Origin: Pseudomonadota bacterium
GTDB lineage: Bacteria > Pseudomonadota > Gammaproteobacteria > Burkholderiales > Burkholderiaceae_C
DNA length: 16,466 nucleotides
Direction: 5' to 3'
Assembly: GCA_023438115.1 (NCBI GenBank)
Contig: JAEZEB010000375.1
Coordinates: forward strand, 1 to 16,466
The notes under the pieces were generated by a model. The model was not told where the DNA came from and did not search any database. It was given only the letters and a program-made list of their open reading frames with translations. The position numbers and the translations under genes were made by a program. Position 1 is the first letter of the stretch; each line of letters opens with the position of its first letter. Positions 8,608-15,581 of the stretch are shown in pieces.

Positions 8608-11133
8608 TCAGGTCGCGTCGGTGCGGGTCTCCGGCGTGCAGTATGCCCGCAGCGCCTCCTCGGTCTGCACGGCCAGCGCCTGCAGCTGCGGCAGCCAGGT
8701 GGTGCCGGAGGGCCATTCGCCTTCTTCGAGGAGGGGAACGTACAACTTGCGCACCTGCTGGTACATCGCCTGCGCGCCCGCCTCTCCGCTCATCCCGAGC
8801 AGCGAATGCAGCGCCGCGATGCTGCCCTGCACGTCCGCGTTGTCCACCGCCTGCTTCAAGGTCTCGATCAGGCGGGCCATCTCGGGCACGTAGTCGTTCA
8901 TCAGCTCGTCGAGCATGCCCAGGCGCCGGTAGCTTTCCAGCCGCTGCATGTTCAGCAAGCCCTCCGGCGGCCGCTGCGGCGCGGCGTATCCGGCCCCGAC
9001 CGACGGGGTCCGGACCACGTCGCCGGAGATCAGGCCGGCCAGGGTCTCGTACAACACGGCGGCATCCACGGGCTTCACCAGGAAGGCGTTCATGCCGGCA
9101 GCCGTCGCTGCAGCGATGGCGGGCTCGTCCGAGCGCGCCGTCATGGCGACGATGGGCACGCCAGACCACGACTCCCGCGCCGCGCGAATGGCGCGCGCGG
9201 TCTCCAGGCCGTCCATGCCCGGCATGTGCAGGTCGATGACCACGGCGTGGATGCCCTCCTGGGCATGCAGTTGCTCGAGCACCGCGGCTCCGTGCTCGAG
9301 CTCGATCACGATCGCGGCGGCATTGCGGAGGTAGGCGGCAATCGCCTTGCGGTTGAAGGCGCTGTCGTCGGCCACCAGGATCCGGCGCCCGGCCAGGCGG
9401 CGGGCCAGCGCTCCGAACGTCGCGACACGGTGCTGCATGACGTGCTGCAGCGCCGCCAGCAGCGGCAATTGCGCGCAGGGTTTGCCGACGAAATGGTCCA
9501 TGCCGGCGGCGAGGGCCCGGTGACGCGCCAGGTGCGGCGGCTCGCTGGTGTAGGCGACTATGTGCACGTCCGGACTACCGGCGCGGCCTGCCCGGATCTT
9601 GTCCGCCACGGCATAGCCGTCGAGCCCAGGCATGTGCAGGTCCAGCAGCACGATGTCGTATTGGCGCCTGGCCAGCATGCGCAAGGCCGTCTGGCCGTCC
9701 GGTGCCTCGTCGAGCTCCGTCGTGAGCGCGATCGGGCCCAGCTTTTGCCGCGTCGCCGTGCGCTGGACGGGATCGTCCTCGACGATCAGCACGCGCTTGC
9801 CGGCCAGGGCCGTGCGGGCCGCCGCCACGGAGTCCAGCCGGTGCTTCTCCTCTTCCTCCACGCTGATCGGCGGGAAGCGCATGGTGAATTCGGTGAAGGC
9901 CCCCTGCACGGAATGGCAGCTGATCTCGCCGCCGAATGCCCGCATCACGCGATGGCAGTAAGCCAGGCCCAGGCCGGTGCCGCCGGACTTGCCGACGGAG
10001 CGGAAGGCTTCGAAAAGGCCGGGCAGCACGTCAGGGGCGATGCCGGGGCCGGTGTCGTGCACCCGGACCTCGTTGCGGTCCACCGTGATCGTCACCCGCG
10101 TGTGCGGGTAGGCGGCCACGTAGTACAGGGCGTTCTTGATCAGGTTGAAGATCACGAACAGGTAGGCCGTCTCGTCGCCGCGGAAGGTGAAGTCCTCCTT
10201 CACGGCGACGTGCACGCGGTCGCGCGCCTGGTCGGTGTCGTAGCTGTACTCCTCCACCGCCTGCTGCACCACTTCGGCGGCGGAGAGATAGCGGAAGGCC
10301 GACGCGTCCATGGGGCGAGCGGCGACGCTATCGAGCGTCATGGAGATCACCTGGAGGCCGCGGCGCACCGCAAGCTCGCTGTCGGTGAGATTCCGATACA
10401 GCGCCTCCACCTGCTCGGGTGTCAACGTCTGCGCAGCCGAGCGGGGCCGCGGCCGCGGCAGCGCGCCGTGCATCTTCTCCAGCGCGTGATGGATGCGGCC
10501 CAGGGGATTGCGCATCTCGTGGGCGATGGATCCCGCCAGCGCAGCCGCCAGTCGGGATTTCTCGCTGTCGATCTGCCTTTCCGACAGCTTGAAGGCACCG
10601 CCGCCGATCAGGATGATCAGGTAGGCCGGGATCTGCGCCAGCAGGTCGGGCGGCCAGCGCCCTTCGGGGTTGAGCCCGAAATATAGCGCGCTCGCCGAGC
10701 CTATGCCGACCACGAGCATGGCGACCGTATTGCGCCAGTCCGTCAGCATCACCAGGAAACTCAGCGCGATGAAGCAGTTCGAGATGGCCGGGATGCCCCC
10801 TCCCCGCTGCAGCGAGAAGAAGACGTTGAAGAAAGGCATGCAGAAGATCAGCGCGAAGTACGAGTAAGGCAGGTAGTACTTGCGCAGCTTCTCCGGCCAC
10901 TGCTTGCGCAAGGCCAGCAGCGCGAACAGGCCGATCACCAGCAGCCGCATGCCGATGTCGTCGAAGGGACGCGGGTTCGGACGCGTGAAGCGGATCAGGT
11001 AGAAGGTGAGATAGGTGAGCGCGCCGATGATGCCGATGTACTTCAGCAGCGGGCGGCCCTGGCCGTGGTAGGTCTCGTAGTGCGCCCACAGCGTGCGGAA
11101 GGGCGACAGGAGAAGGCGTGCAACATCGGACAT
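8608..11133 (-). CDS. CqsS-like six-helix hybrid histidine kinase (6TM-HisKA-HATPase-REC-REC-HPt)
   Basis: An 841-residue inner-membrane phosphorelay protein. Six hydrophobic segments (about 31-49, 60-75, 88-108, 114-131, 135-153, 165-181) precede the H-box AGSIAHEMRNPLG with H205. The ATPase has the N-box NLIKNALYYV (N334), G1 DTGPGIA (360-366) and G2 GGTGLGLAYC (384-393). Receiver 1 spans about 446-565 (D453-D454, phosphoacceptor D498, K551) and receiver 2 about 583-700 (D589-D590, D634, K687). A C-terminal HPt domain carries H776 in ALHSLLGMSGEAG. The membrane part, including YLPYSYFALIFCMPFF just before helix 4, resembles Vibrio CqsS in topology and wording, suggesting it senses a small lipophilic signal. 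The ATG at 11133 has GAGG six bases upstream; an ATG at 11145 would overlap the upstream stop codon (ATGA) and add four residues. It lies directly downstream of a putative signal synthase gene. Confidence 0.9.
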   Translation of the reverse strand: MSDVARLLLSPFRTLWAHYETYHGQGRPLLKYIGIIGALTYLTFYLIRFTRPNPRPFDDIGMRLLVIGLFALLALRKQWPEKLRKYYLPYSYFALIFCMPFFNVFFSLQRGGGIPAISNCFIALSFLVMLTDWRNTVAMLVVGIGSASALYFGLNPEGRWPPDLLAQIPAYLIILIGGGAFKLSERQIDSEKSRLAAALAGSIAHEMRNPLGRIHHALEKMHGALPRPRPRSAAQTLTPEQVEALYRNLTDSELAVRRGLQVISMTLDSVAARPMDASAFRYLSAAEVVQQAVEEYSYDTDQARDRVHVAVKEDFTFRGDETAYLFVIFNLIKNALYYVAAYPHTRVTITVDRNEVRVHDTGPGIAPDVLPGLFEAFRSVGKSGGTGLGLAYCHRVMRAFGGEISCHSVQGAFTEFTMRFPPISVEEEEKHRLDSVAAARTALAGKRVLIVEDDPVQRTATRQKLGPIALTTELDEAPDGQTALRMLARRQYDIVLLDLHMPGLDGYAVADKIRAGRAGSPDVHIVAYTSEPPHLARHRALAAGMDHFVGKPCAQLPLLAALQHVMQHRVATFGALARRLAGRRILVADDSAFNRKAIAAYLRNAAAIVIELEHGAAVLEQLHAQEGIHAVVIDLHMPGMDGLETARAIRAARESWSGVPIVAMTARSDEPAIAAATAAGMNAFLVKPVDAAVLYETLAGLISGDVVRTPSVGAGYAAPQRPPEGLLNMQRLESYRRLGMLDELMNDYVPEMARLIETLKQAVDNADVQGSIAALHSLLGMSGEAGAQAMYQQVRKLYVPLLEEGEWPSGTTWLPQLQALAVQTEEALRAYCTPETRTDAT

Positions 11134-11139
11134 CGCAGG

Positions 11140-11143
11140 CCTC
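11140..11143 (-). promoter_or_regulatory. Ribosome binding site supporting the 11133 start of the hybrid kinase
   Basis: The minus strand reads GAGG-CCTGCG-ATG, a good spacing for the start at 11133. The alternative ATG at 11145 has no purine-rich sequence upstream but shares ATGA with the stop of the upstream gene. Re-initiation after that stop would work for either start. Confidence 0.45.
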
Positions 11144-11848
11144 ATGCGGCAAGGAGGCTCTGGGCCGCGGTCCGCTCGGCGTCCGTGGACGCCGCGTTGA
11201 CCAGCACGTCCGCGATGGACGCCCGGATCAGGTGATAGGGCTTCTCCTCCCCCGGCACGCGCAGGTCGTTCGCGATCACCGAGAAACCGAAGCGGCGGTA
11301 GAGGCGGCTGAGCACGGGCGTACACGACGCGAAGGCATAGCCGCAGGAAAATTCGCGCACGAGGTGGGATACGGCAAGGAACACGCAGCGCTCCAGCATC
11401 TCCGGCCCGGCGCGGTAGCGCGGATCCAGCACCAGCCGGCCGAACTCCCAGTTGCCCTTGGCAGCGTACACGCCGGCCCCCCTCTCCTTCAGCAGGTCTT
11501 CCACGGGGCTGAGTCCCTTCCCCATGGGCAGGAACCTCATCGTCCCGATGAACTCGTCATCCCACTCGAAGGCGCCGACGACCCCCTCGCGGTCTCTTTT
11601 TTTTCGCGTGCGACAAAGCCGGCGTCCGCCTTCGCGGAGCCGGGCAGGCGGATCTCGCCACGAAGCTTGTGGATGGCCGCGATCTCGTCGGCCGCGCGCA
11701 AGGGGCGGAAATCGATCTCGCCCAATGGCACGTTGTCCCGCCGCGCGCGCGCGGCCGGCGCGGGCACCAGGAGAGGCGGCAAGGGCTCCTGCAGGGTCGT
11801 CATCGCCGACAACGCGAAGGACTGCTCCAGCCCGGAGAAATCGCTCAT
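11142..11848 (-). pseudogene. LuxI/FeeM-like GNAT acyltransferase (putative signal synthase), frameshifted at an A8 tract
   Basis: Two overlapping frames join into one 235-residue GNAT-fold protein if one base is added. Frame 1 runs from ATG 11848 (GGGAG six bases upstream) to about residue 84, ending AGFVAREKK, and would stop at 11537. The second frame continues RDREGVVGAFEWDDEFIGTM and ends at 11142. The junction is a run of eight A on the minus strand (11604-11597); nine A, or a -1 slip, restores the frame, and 708 bases gives exactly 235 codons plus stop. The restored protein has the autoinducer-synthase layout: R63 in an early helix, GAFEWDDEFIGTMRFLP (92-108), WEFGRLVL (134-141, like the LuxI WE-SRF block) and a C-terminal GNAT helix pair with LYRRFGF (183-189). 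FeeM-type N-acyl amino acid synthases and exosortase-associated acyltransferases share this fold, so the product is not predictable. A sequencing error, a true pseudogene and programmed slippage are all possible. Confidence 0.75.
11597..11604 (-). other. A8 homopolymer (slippery tract) at the acyltransferase frame junction
   Basis: The plus strand has eight T; the coding strand reads GAA AAA AAA GAG in frame 1. In the incoming frame this contains A-AAA-AAA, a heptamer suited to -1 ribosomal slippage, and runs of eight or nine A also provoke RNA-polymerase slippage. It is also a common site of sequencing error. Confidence 0.85.
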
Positions 11849-11872
11849 TTCTTACTCCCTGACACAGCCGGA

Positions 11873-11892
11873 TATGGCCTATGGAATTATGG
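11873..11892. promoter_or_regulatory. Triple TATGG direct repeat in the divergent control region
   Basis: TATGG occurs at 11873, 11880 and 11888, spaced by seven and eight bases, within the 121-base gap between the divergent acyltransferase and selO genes. On the minus strand the third copy overlaps CATAAT (11891-11886), a candidate -10 for the acyltransferase gene, 38 bases upstream of its ATG. TTGTTC lies 19 bases further upstream as a poor -35. The layout suits an operator for a regulator binding in tandem. This is inference. Confidence 0.35.
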
Positions 11893-11969
11893 GTGCGCGC
11901 CCCCGAAGCGGAACAATAAGCCATTCCCCTACATCCCCGCCCCCGGCCGCCACGGCGGACAATGCCTGC

Positions 11970-13451
11970 ATGGATCAAGCCATCGCAGAGGCCGGGCAGG
12001 CCCTGGACCTGGGTACCGCCTGGCGGCACGACTTCGCACAGCTGGGCCCGGAGTTCCACACCGAGCTGCGCCCCACCCCGCTGCCGCAGCCGCACCTCGT
12101 CTCCCTCAACCGCGGTTTGGCCGCCGAACTGGGACTGGATACGGCGCTGTTGACCGGCGAGGAAGGTGTCGCCGCCTTGACGGGCAACCTGCCGCTGGCC
12201 GGCGCGCGGCCACTGGCCAGCGTCTACAGCGGCCACCAGTTCGGTGTGTGGGCCGGGCAGCTCGGGGACGGGCGGGCCATCCTCCTGGGCGGCATCGACA
12301 CGCCCGCCGGCCTGCAGGAGCTGCAGCTCAAGGGCGCGGGGCGCACCCCCTATTCCCGCATGGGCGACGGCCGCGCGGTGCTGCGATCGAGCATCCGCGA
12401 GTACCTGTGCTCCGAGGCGATGGCGGCGCTCGGCATCCCGACCACCCGCGCCCTGGTGGTGACGGGCTCGCCGCAGCCGGTGCGGCGCGAGGAGGTGGAA
12501 ACCGCCGCCGTGGTGACGCGGGTGGCGCCCTCCTTCGTGCGCTTCGGCCATTTCGAGCACTTCGCCGCCCGCGGGCAGGACGAGCTGCTGCGCAAGCTCG
12601 CCGACTACGTGATCGACACCTTCTACCCGGACTGCCGCGACGCGGGCGGCAGTCCCTACGCGGCGCTGCTGCGCGAGGTCAGCGAGCGCACGGCGGCCAT
12701 GGTGGCGCAGTGGCAGGCGGTGGGCTTCTGCCACGGCGTGATGAACACCGACAACATGAGCATCCTGGGCCTGACCATCGACTACGGCCCCTTCCAGTTC
12801 CTCGATGCCTTCGTGCCCAACCACGTCTGCAATCACAGCGACGAAACCGGCCGCTATGCCTACAACCGGCAGCCCAACGTCGCCTACTGGAACCTGTTCT
12901 GCCTGGGCCAGGCGCTGATGCCGCTGATCGTCGACCAGGACCAGGCACTGGGCGCCCTGGAGTCGTACAAGACCGTGTTCCCGCGCGAGCTGGAAGCGCG
13001 CATGCGCGCCAAGCTGGGCCTGGCCGACGTGCAGCCCGGCGATCGCGAGCTGGTCGAAGGCATCCTGACGCTGCTGGCGGCCGACCGCGTGGACTACCCG
13101 GTGTTCTGGCGCCGGCTCTCGCACCATGTGGGCGGCGAGGACGCGGCGACCGTGCGCGACCTCTTCCTGGACCGCGCCGGCTTCGACGCCTGGGCGGCAC
13201 AATACGCGGCACGCCTGCCGGCCGACCGCGCTGGCGCCGCGGCGGCGATGCTGCGGACCAACCCCAAGTACGTGCTGCGCAACCATCTCTGCGAACTGGC
13301 CATCCGGCAGGCGAAACTCGGCGACTTCTCCGGTGTCGAAGAACTGCTGGGCCTGGTGCAGGCGCCGTTCGACGAGCATCCGGCGCACGACGCCAAGGCC
13401 GGCTTCCCGCCCGACTGGGCATCCCACATCGAGATCAGCTGCTCCTCATGA
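11970..13451 (+). CDS. selO: Protein adenylyltransferase SelO (YdiU/UPF0061 family)
   Basis: A 493-residue pseudokinase-fold enzyme that transfers AMP from ATP to Ser/Thr/Tyr of target proteins; in E. coli it modifies redox proteins such as glutaredoxin. Visible blocks are YSGHQFGVWAGQLGDGRA, then LKGAGRTPYSRMGDGRAVLR (about 119-138), SSIREYLCSEAM, and the active-site stretch HGVMNTDNM (255-263) with DYGPF (271-275). D261, N262 and D271 have exactly the spacing of the catalytic/Mg residues D252, N253 and D262 of Pseudomonas syringae SelO. The C-terminus is SCSS: cysteine three from the end, the position of selenocysteine in animal SelO. The start MDQAIAEAGQALDLG is the only in-frame ATG near the family N-terminus; its ribosome binding site is weak. 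The stop overlaps the msrB start by four bases (ATGA). It leads a redox/envelope operon and is divergent from the signalling cassette. Confidence 0.95.
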   Translation: MDQAIAEAGQALDLGTAWRHDFAQLGPEFHTELRPTPLPQPHLVSLNRGLAAELGLDTALLTGEEGVAALTGNLPLAGARPLASVYSGHQFGVWAGQLGDGRAILLGGIDTPAGLQELQLKGAGRTPYSRMGDGRAVLRSSIREYLCSEAMAALGIPTTRALVVTGSPQPVRREEVETAAVVTRVAPSFVRFGHFEHFAARGQDELLRKLADYVIDTFYPDCRDAGGSPYAALLREVSERTAAMVAQWQAVGFCHGVMNTDNMSILGLTIDYGPFQFLDAFVPNHVCNHSDETGRYAYNRQPNVAYWNLFCLGQALMPLIVDQDQALGALESYKTVFPRELEARMRAKLGLADVQPGDRELVEGILTLLAADRVDYPVFWRRLSHHVGGEDAATVRDLFLDRAGFDAWAAQYAARLPADRAGAAAAMLRTNPKYVLRNHLCELAIRQAKLGDFSGVEELLGLVQAPFDEHPAHDAKAGFPPDWASHIEISCSS

Positions 13452-13864
13452 ACTACCCGATCCAGAAGACCGCCGCCGAGTGGAAGGCGCTCCTCGCGGA
13501 AAAGGGCGCCGAGCCCGGCGCCTTCGAGATCACGCGGCACGCCGCCACCGAGCGTCCCTTCAGCGGCAAGTACGAACGCGTGTGGGCCGACGGCAGCTAC
13601 CACTGCATCTGCTGCGGCAACAAGCTGTTCGAGGCGGACACCAAGTTCGACGCCGGTTGCGGCTGGCCCAGCTTCTCGCAGGCCATCCCGGGCGCGATCG
13701 AGGAAAAGCGCGACACCAGCCACGGCATGATCCGCACCGAGACCGTCTGCGCCCGGTGCGGCGCGCACCTCGGCCACGTGTTCCCCGACGGCCCCACGGA
13801 AACCGGCCTGCGCTACTGCATGAACTCCGCCTCGCTGGACTTCCAGCCGGAAAAGAAGACCTGA
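13448..13864 (+). CDS. msrB: Peptide-methionine (R)-S-oxide reductase MsrB
   Basis: A 138-residue cytoplasmic enzyme (no signal peptide) that reduces the R form of methionine sulfoxide in proteins using thioredoxin. The zinc-binding pairs C53-C56 (CICC) and C101-C104 (CARC) are present. The catalytic cysteine is C124 in RYCMNSASL, and C71 in GCGWPSF is the likely resolving cysteine. GHVFPDGP (109-116) is the conserved active-site loop with His110. All key residues and the standard length are intact. It is translationally coupled to selO and overlaps the next gene by one base, so protein AMPylation by SelO and repair of oxidised methionine are produced together, in line with a shared role in oxidative stress. 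Confidence 0.97.
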   Translation: MNYPIQKTAAEWKALLAEKGAEPGAFEITRHAATERPFSGKYERVWADGSYHCICCGNKLFEADTKFDAGCGWPSFSQAIPGAIEEKRDTSHGMIRTETVCARCGAHLGHVFPDGPTETGLRYCMNSASLDFQPEKKT

Positions 13865-14412
13865 TGAAACTGCTGCTCGATTTCTTTCCCATCGTCCTGT
13901 TCTTCGCGGCCTTCAAGGTCTGGGACATCTACGTGGCCACCGGCGTGGCCATCGTGGCGACCATCGCGCAGATCGCCTGGCTGAAGTACTCGTCGGGCAA
14001 GGTGGAGCCGATGCAGTGGCTGGGCCTGGGCATCATCGTGGTGTTCGGCGGTGCGACCATCCTGGCCCACGACGAAACCTTCATCAAGTGGAAGCCCACG
14101 GTCCTCTACTGGCTGATGGGCGCGGCGCTCGCCGGCGGGCTGCTGTTCTTCCGCAAGAACCTGCTGAAGTCTCTGATGGGCGCGCAGCTGGAGCTGCCCG
14201 ACGTCGCCTGGCGCGCCATGAACTGGAGCTGGGTCGGCTTCTTCGCCGTGATGGGCGTGCTGAACCTGTGGGTCGCCTTCAACTTCGACACCGATACCTG
14301 GGTGAACTTCAAGCTCTTCGGGGGTTTGGGGTTGATGGCGCTGTTCGTCGTCGGCCAGGCGCTGTACCTGGGGCGCTACATGAAGGACGCCAAGGAAGCC
14401 GGGGAGCCCTGA
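13864..14412 (+). CDS. yciB: YciB/IspA-type inner membrane protein (septation protein A)
   Basis: A 182-residue membrane protein of normal YciB length. It begins MKLLLDFFPIVLFFAAFKVW and has the family patterns ATGVAIVATIAQI, KPTVLYWLMGAALA, KNLLKSLMG, WRAMNWSWVGFF and the closing WVNFKLFGG. Five or six hydrophobic helices are visible. YciB homologues are linked to cell-envelope synthesis and septation (intracellular septation A in Shigella) and interact with elongasome/divisome proteins in E. coli; the biochemical activity is unknown. The start overlaps the msrB stop (TGATG), with AAGAAG upstream inside msrB, and the stop lies one base before the next ATG. Confidence 0.95.
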   Translation: MKLLLDFFPIVLFFAAFKVWDIYVATGVAIVATIAQIAWLKYSSGKVEPMQWLGLGIIVVFGGATILAHDETFIKWKPTVLYWLMGAALAGGLLFFRKNLLKSLMGAQLELPDVAWRAMNWSWVGFFAVMGVLNLWVAFNFDTDTWVNFKLFGGLGLMALFVVGQALYLGRYMKDAKEAGEP

Positions 14413-14413
14413 G

Positions 14414-14686
14414 ATGGCCACCGGCATCACGGCCGAAGCCCTGCACCGGCGGCTGGCTGAAACGCTGCAACCCACGCACCTGGAAGTGCTGGACGAAAGC
14501 GCCGCCCACCTCGGCCACGCGGGACAGGACGGCACCGGCGCCGGCACCCATTTCCGGGTGCGGATCGCCTCCCCGCTGTTCGCCGGAAAGGCCCGGGTGG
14601 CCTGCCATCGCCTTGTGTATGATGCCCTGCGCGACCATATCGACCGCGGCCTGCACGCGCTGGCGATCGAGACGCTTGAACACTGA
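14414..14686 (+). CDS. BolA family protein
   Basis: A 90-residue BolA-fold protein, the usual size for the family. Residues 5-30 resemble the BolA opening (ALHRRLAETLQPTHLEVLDES). The core then reads GTHFRVRIASPLFAGKARVA and CHRLVYDAL (RHRLVY in most relatives), and ends in an amphipathic helix, LHALAIETLEH. BolA proteins pair with monothiol glutaredoxins to move or sense Fe-S clusters, and some act on cell shape genes. GGGGAG lies seven bases before the ATG. It begins one base after the yciB stop and is followed 22 bases later by the parvulin gene, an order I recall from many Burkholderiales. Which BolA subtype it is cannot be settled here. Confidence 0.9.
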   Translation: MATGITAEALHRRLAETLQPTHLEVLDESAAHLGHAGQDGTGAGTHFRVRIASPLFAGKARVACHRLVYDALRDHIDRGLHALAIETLEH

Positions 14687-14708
14687 TTCCGTTCCCAAGG
14701 GAAATCCC

Positions 14709-15488
14709 ATGAAGAAAGTCCTCCTGACCGCGATCGCCGCGGCCACCCTCGGCCTCGCCCTGCCCGCCGCCGCGCAGAACGTCGCCATCGTCAACGGCAA
14801 GCCGGTGCCCAAGGCGCGGGTGGAGATGCTCTCGCAGCAGCTGGCCAAGGCCGGCCGGCCCGTGGATCCCGCCATGGAAGGCCAGCTGAAGGACGAAGTC
14901 ATCGCCCGCGAGATCTTCATGCAGGAAGCGCAGAAGCGCGGCCTGGACGCCAGCGACGACTTCAAGGCGCAGATCGAACTGGCCCGCCAGACCATCCTGA
15001 TCCGCGAGCTGTTCGCCGACTACCAGAAGAAGAACCCGGTCACCGACGCCGAGATCCAGGCCGAATACGACAAGTTCGTCGCGGCCAACGGCGGCAAGGA
15101 GTTCAAGGCGCGCCACATCCTGGTGGAGGACGAGGACCAGGCCAGGAAGATCATCGCCGACCTGAAGAAGGGCGCGAAGTTCGAGGAGATCGCCAAGAAG
15201 CAGTCCAAGGACCCCGGCTCCGGCGCCAACGGCGGCGACCTCGACTGGGCCACGGCCGCCAGCTACGTCCCCGAGTTCGCGGAGGCGATGGTCAAGCTGA
15301 AGAAGGGCGAGACCTCGCAGGCGCCGGTGAAGTCGCAGTTCGGCTGGCACGTGATCCGCGTCGACGACATCCGCGAAGCGCAGCTGCCCAAGCTGGACGA
15401 AGTGCGTCCGCAGATCGCGCAGCAGCTGCAGCAGCAGAAGCTGGCGCAGTTCCAGGACAACCTGCGCAAGTCGGCGAAGGTGGAATGA
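14709..15488 (+). CDS. Periplasmic parvulin-type peptidyl-prolyl cis-trans isomerase
   Basis: A 259-residue secreted foldase. Residues 1-22 are a Sec signal peptide (MKKVLLTAIAAATLGLALPA, cleavage near AAA-QN). A helical SurA/PrsA-like N-domain follows (about 25-128), with IAREIFMQEAQKRGLD. The parvulin domain covers about 130-222: FKARHILVEDEDQARKII, then KFEEIAKKQSKDPGS, GGDLDW, VPEFAEAM and FGWHVIRVDDIR. The C-terminal helix is Gln/Lys rich (QQLQQQKLAQFQD). It catalyses proline isomerisation in exported proteins and probably acts as an outer-membrane protein chaperone in the periplasm. The start has AAGGGAA upstream. It is the last gene of the selO operon and is followed by a hairpin cluster. 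The name could be ppiC- or prsA-like; I leave the symbol blank. Confidence 0.94.
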   Translation: MKKVLLTAIAAATLGLALPAAAQNVAIVNGKPVPKARVEMLSQQLAKAGRPVDPAMEGQLKDEVIAREIFMQEAQKRGLDASDDFKAQIELARQTILIRELFADYQKKNPVTDAEIQAEYDKFVAANGGKEFKARHILVEDEDQARKIIADLKKGAKFEEIAKKQSKDPGSGANGGDLDWATAASYVPEFAEAMVKLKKGETSQAPVKSQFGWHVIRVDDIREAQLPKLDEVRPQIAQQLQQQKLAQFQDNLRKSAKVE

Positions 15489-15518
15489 AGAAGCGCGCCG
15501 CAGGCGCGTGCTTCATTC
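15486..15518 (+). terminator. First hairpin after the parvulin gene, imperfect copy of the 15550 terminator
   Basis: CGCGCC (15494-15499), loop GCA and GGCGCG (15503-15508) pair, flanked by GAAGAAG and TGCTTCATT arms that pair imperfectly. It starts on the parvulin stop codon. The whole 32-base unit has the same plan as the hairpin at 15550-15581 (TGAAGAA...CAGGC...CTTCATT). It has few T residues and is probably a weak terminator. Confidence 0.5.
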
Positions 15519-15519
15519 C

Positions 15520-15539
15520 ATCCCCGCGCAGGCGGGGAT
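15520..15539. repeat. Short REP-like palindrome ATCCCCGC-N4-GCGGGGAT
   Basis: A perfect eight-pair stem with loop GCAG, followed by CCAGGA. The wording matches the dispersed 'CATCCCCGC..GCGGGGATCCA' intergenic repeats of Burkholderiales and is a relative of the first hairpin at 295-315. It is sandwiched between two similar terminator-like hairpins. Confidence 0.7.
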
Positions 15540-15548
15540 CCAGGACCC

Positions 15549-15581
15549 ATGAAGAAAGCGGCCTCAGGCCGCTTTCTTCAT
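15549..15581. terminator. Bidirectional intrinsic terminator between convergent genes
   Basis: GAAGAAAGCGGCC (15551-15563), loop TCA and GGCCGCTTTCTTC (15567-15579) form a perfect 13-pair stem, extended to 15 pairs by A549-T581 and T550-A580 (last three digits). The A-rich left arm and T-rich right arm let it act on both strands. It ends the selO operon and the convergent DUF1624 gene, whose TGA stop (15580-15578) lies inside the stem. Confidence 0.85.

Noticed and set aside
11134..11145. ATG at 11145 as start of the hybrid kinase
   Set aside because: It has no ribosome binding site, while GAGG is well placed for 11133. The ATGA overlap keeps it as an alternative.
11755..11765. GC-alternating run (CGCGCGCGCGGCC) as a Z-DNA or regulatory signal
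   Set aside because: It lies inside the acyltransferase coding sequence and encodes an Ala/Arg stretch (APAARARRD), which explains it in GC-rich DNA.
11142..13427. A 761-codon minus-strand frame that could be read as a large fusion protein ending in a GNAT domain
   Set aside because: Everything upstream of the A8 tract in this frame is antisense to selO or out of frame with the true acyltransferase N-terminus. Only the last 150 or so codons are real.
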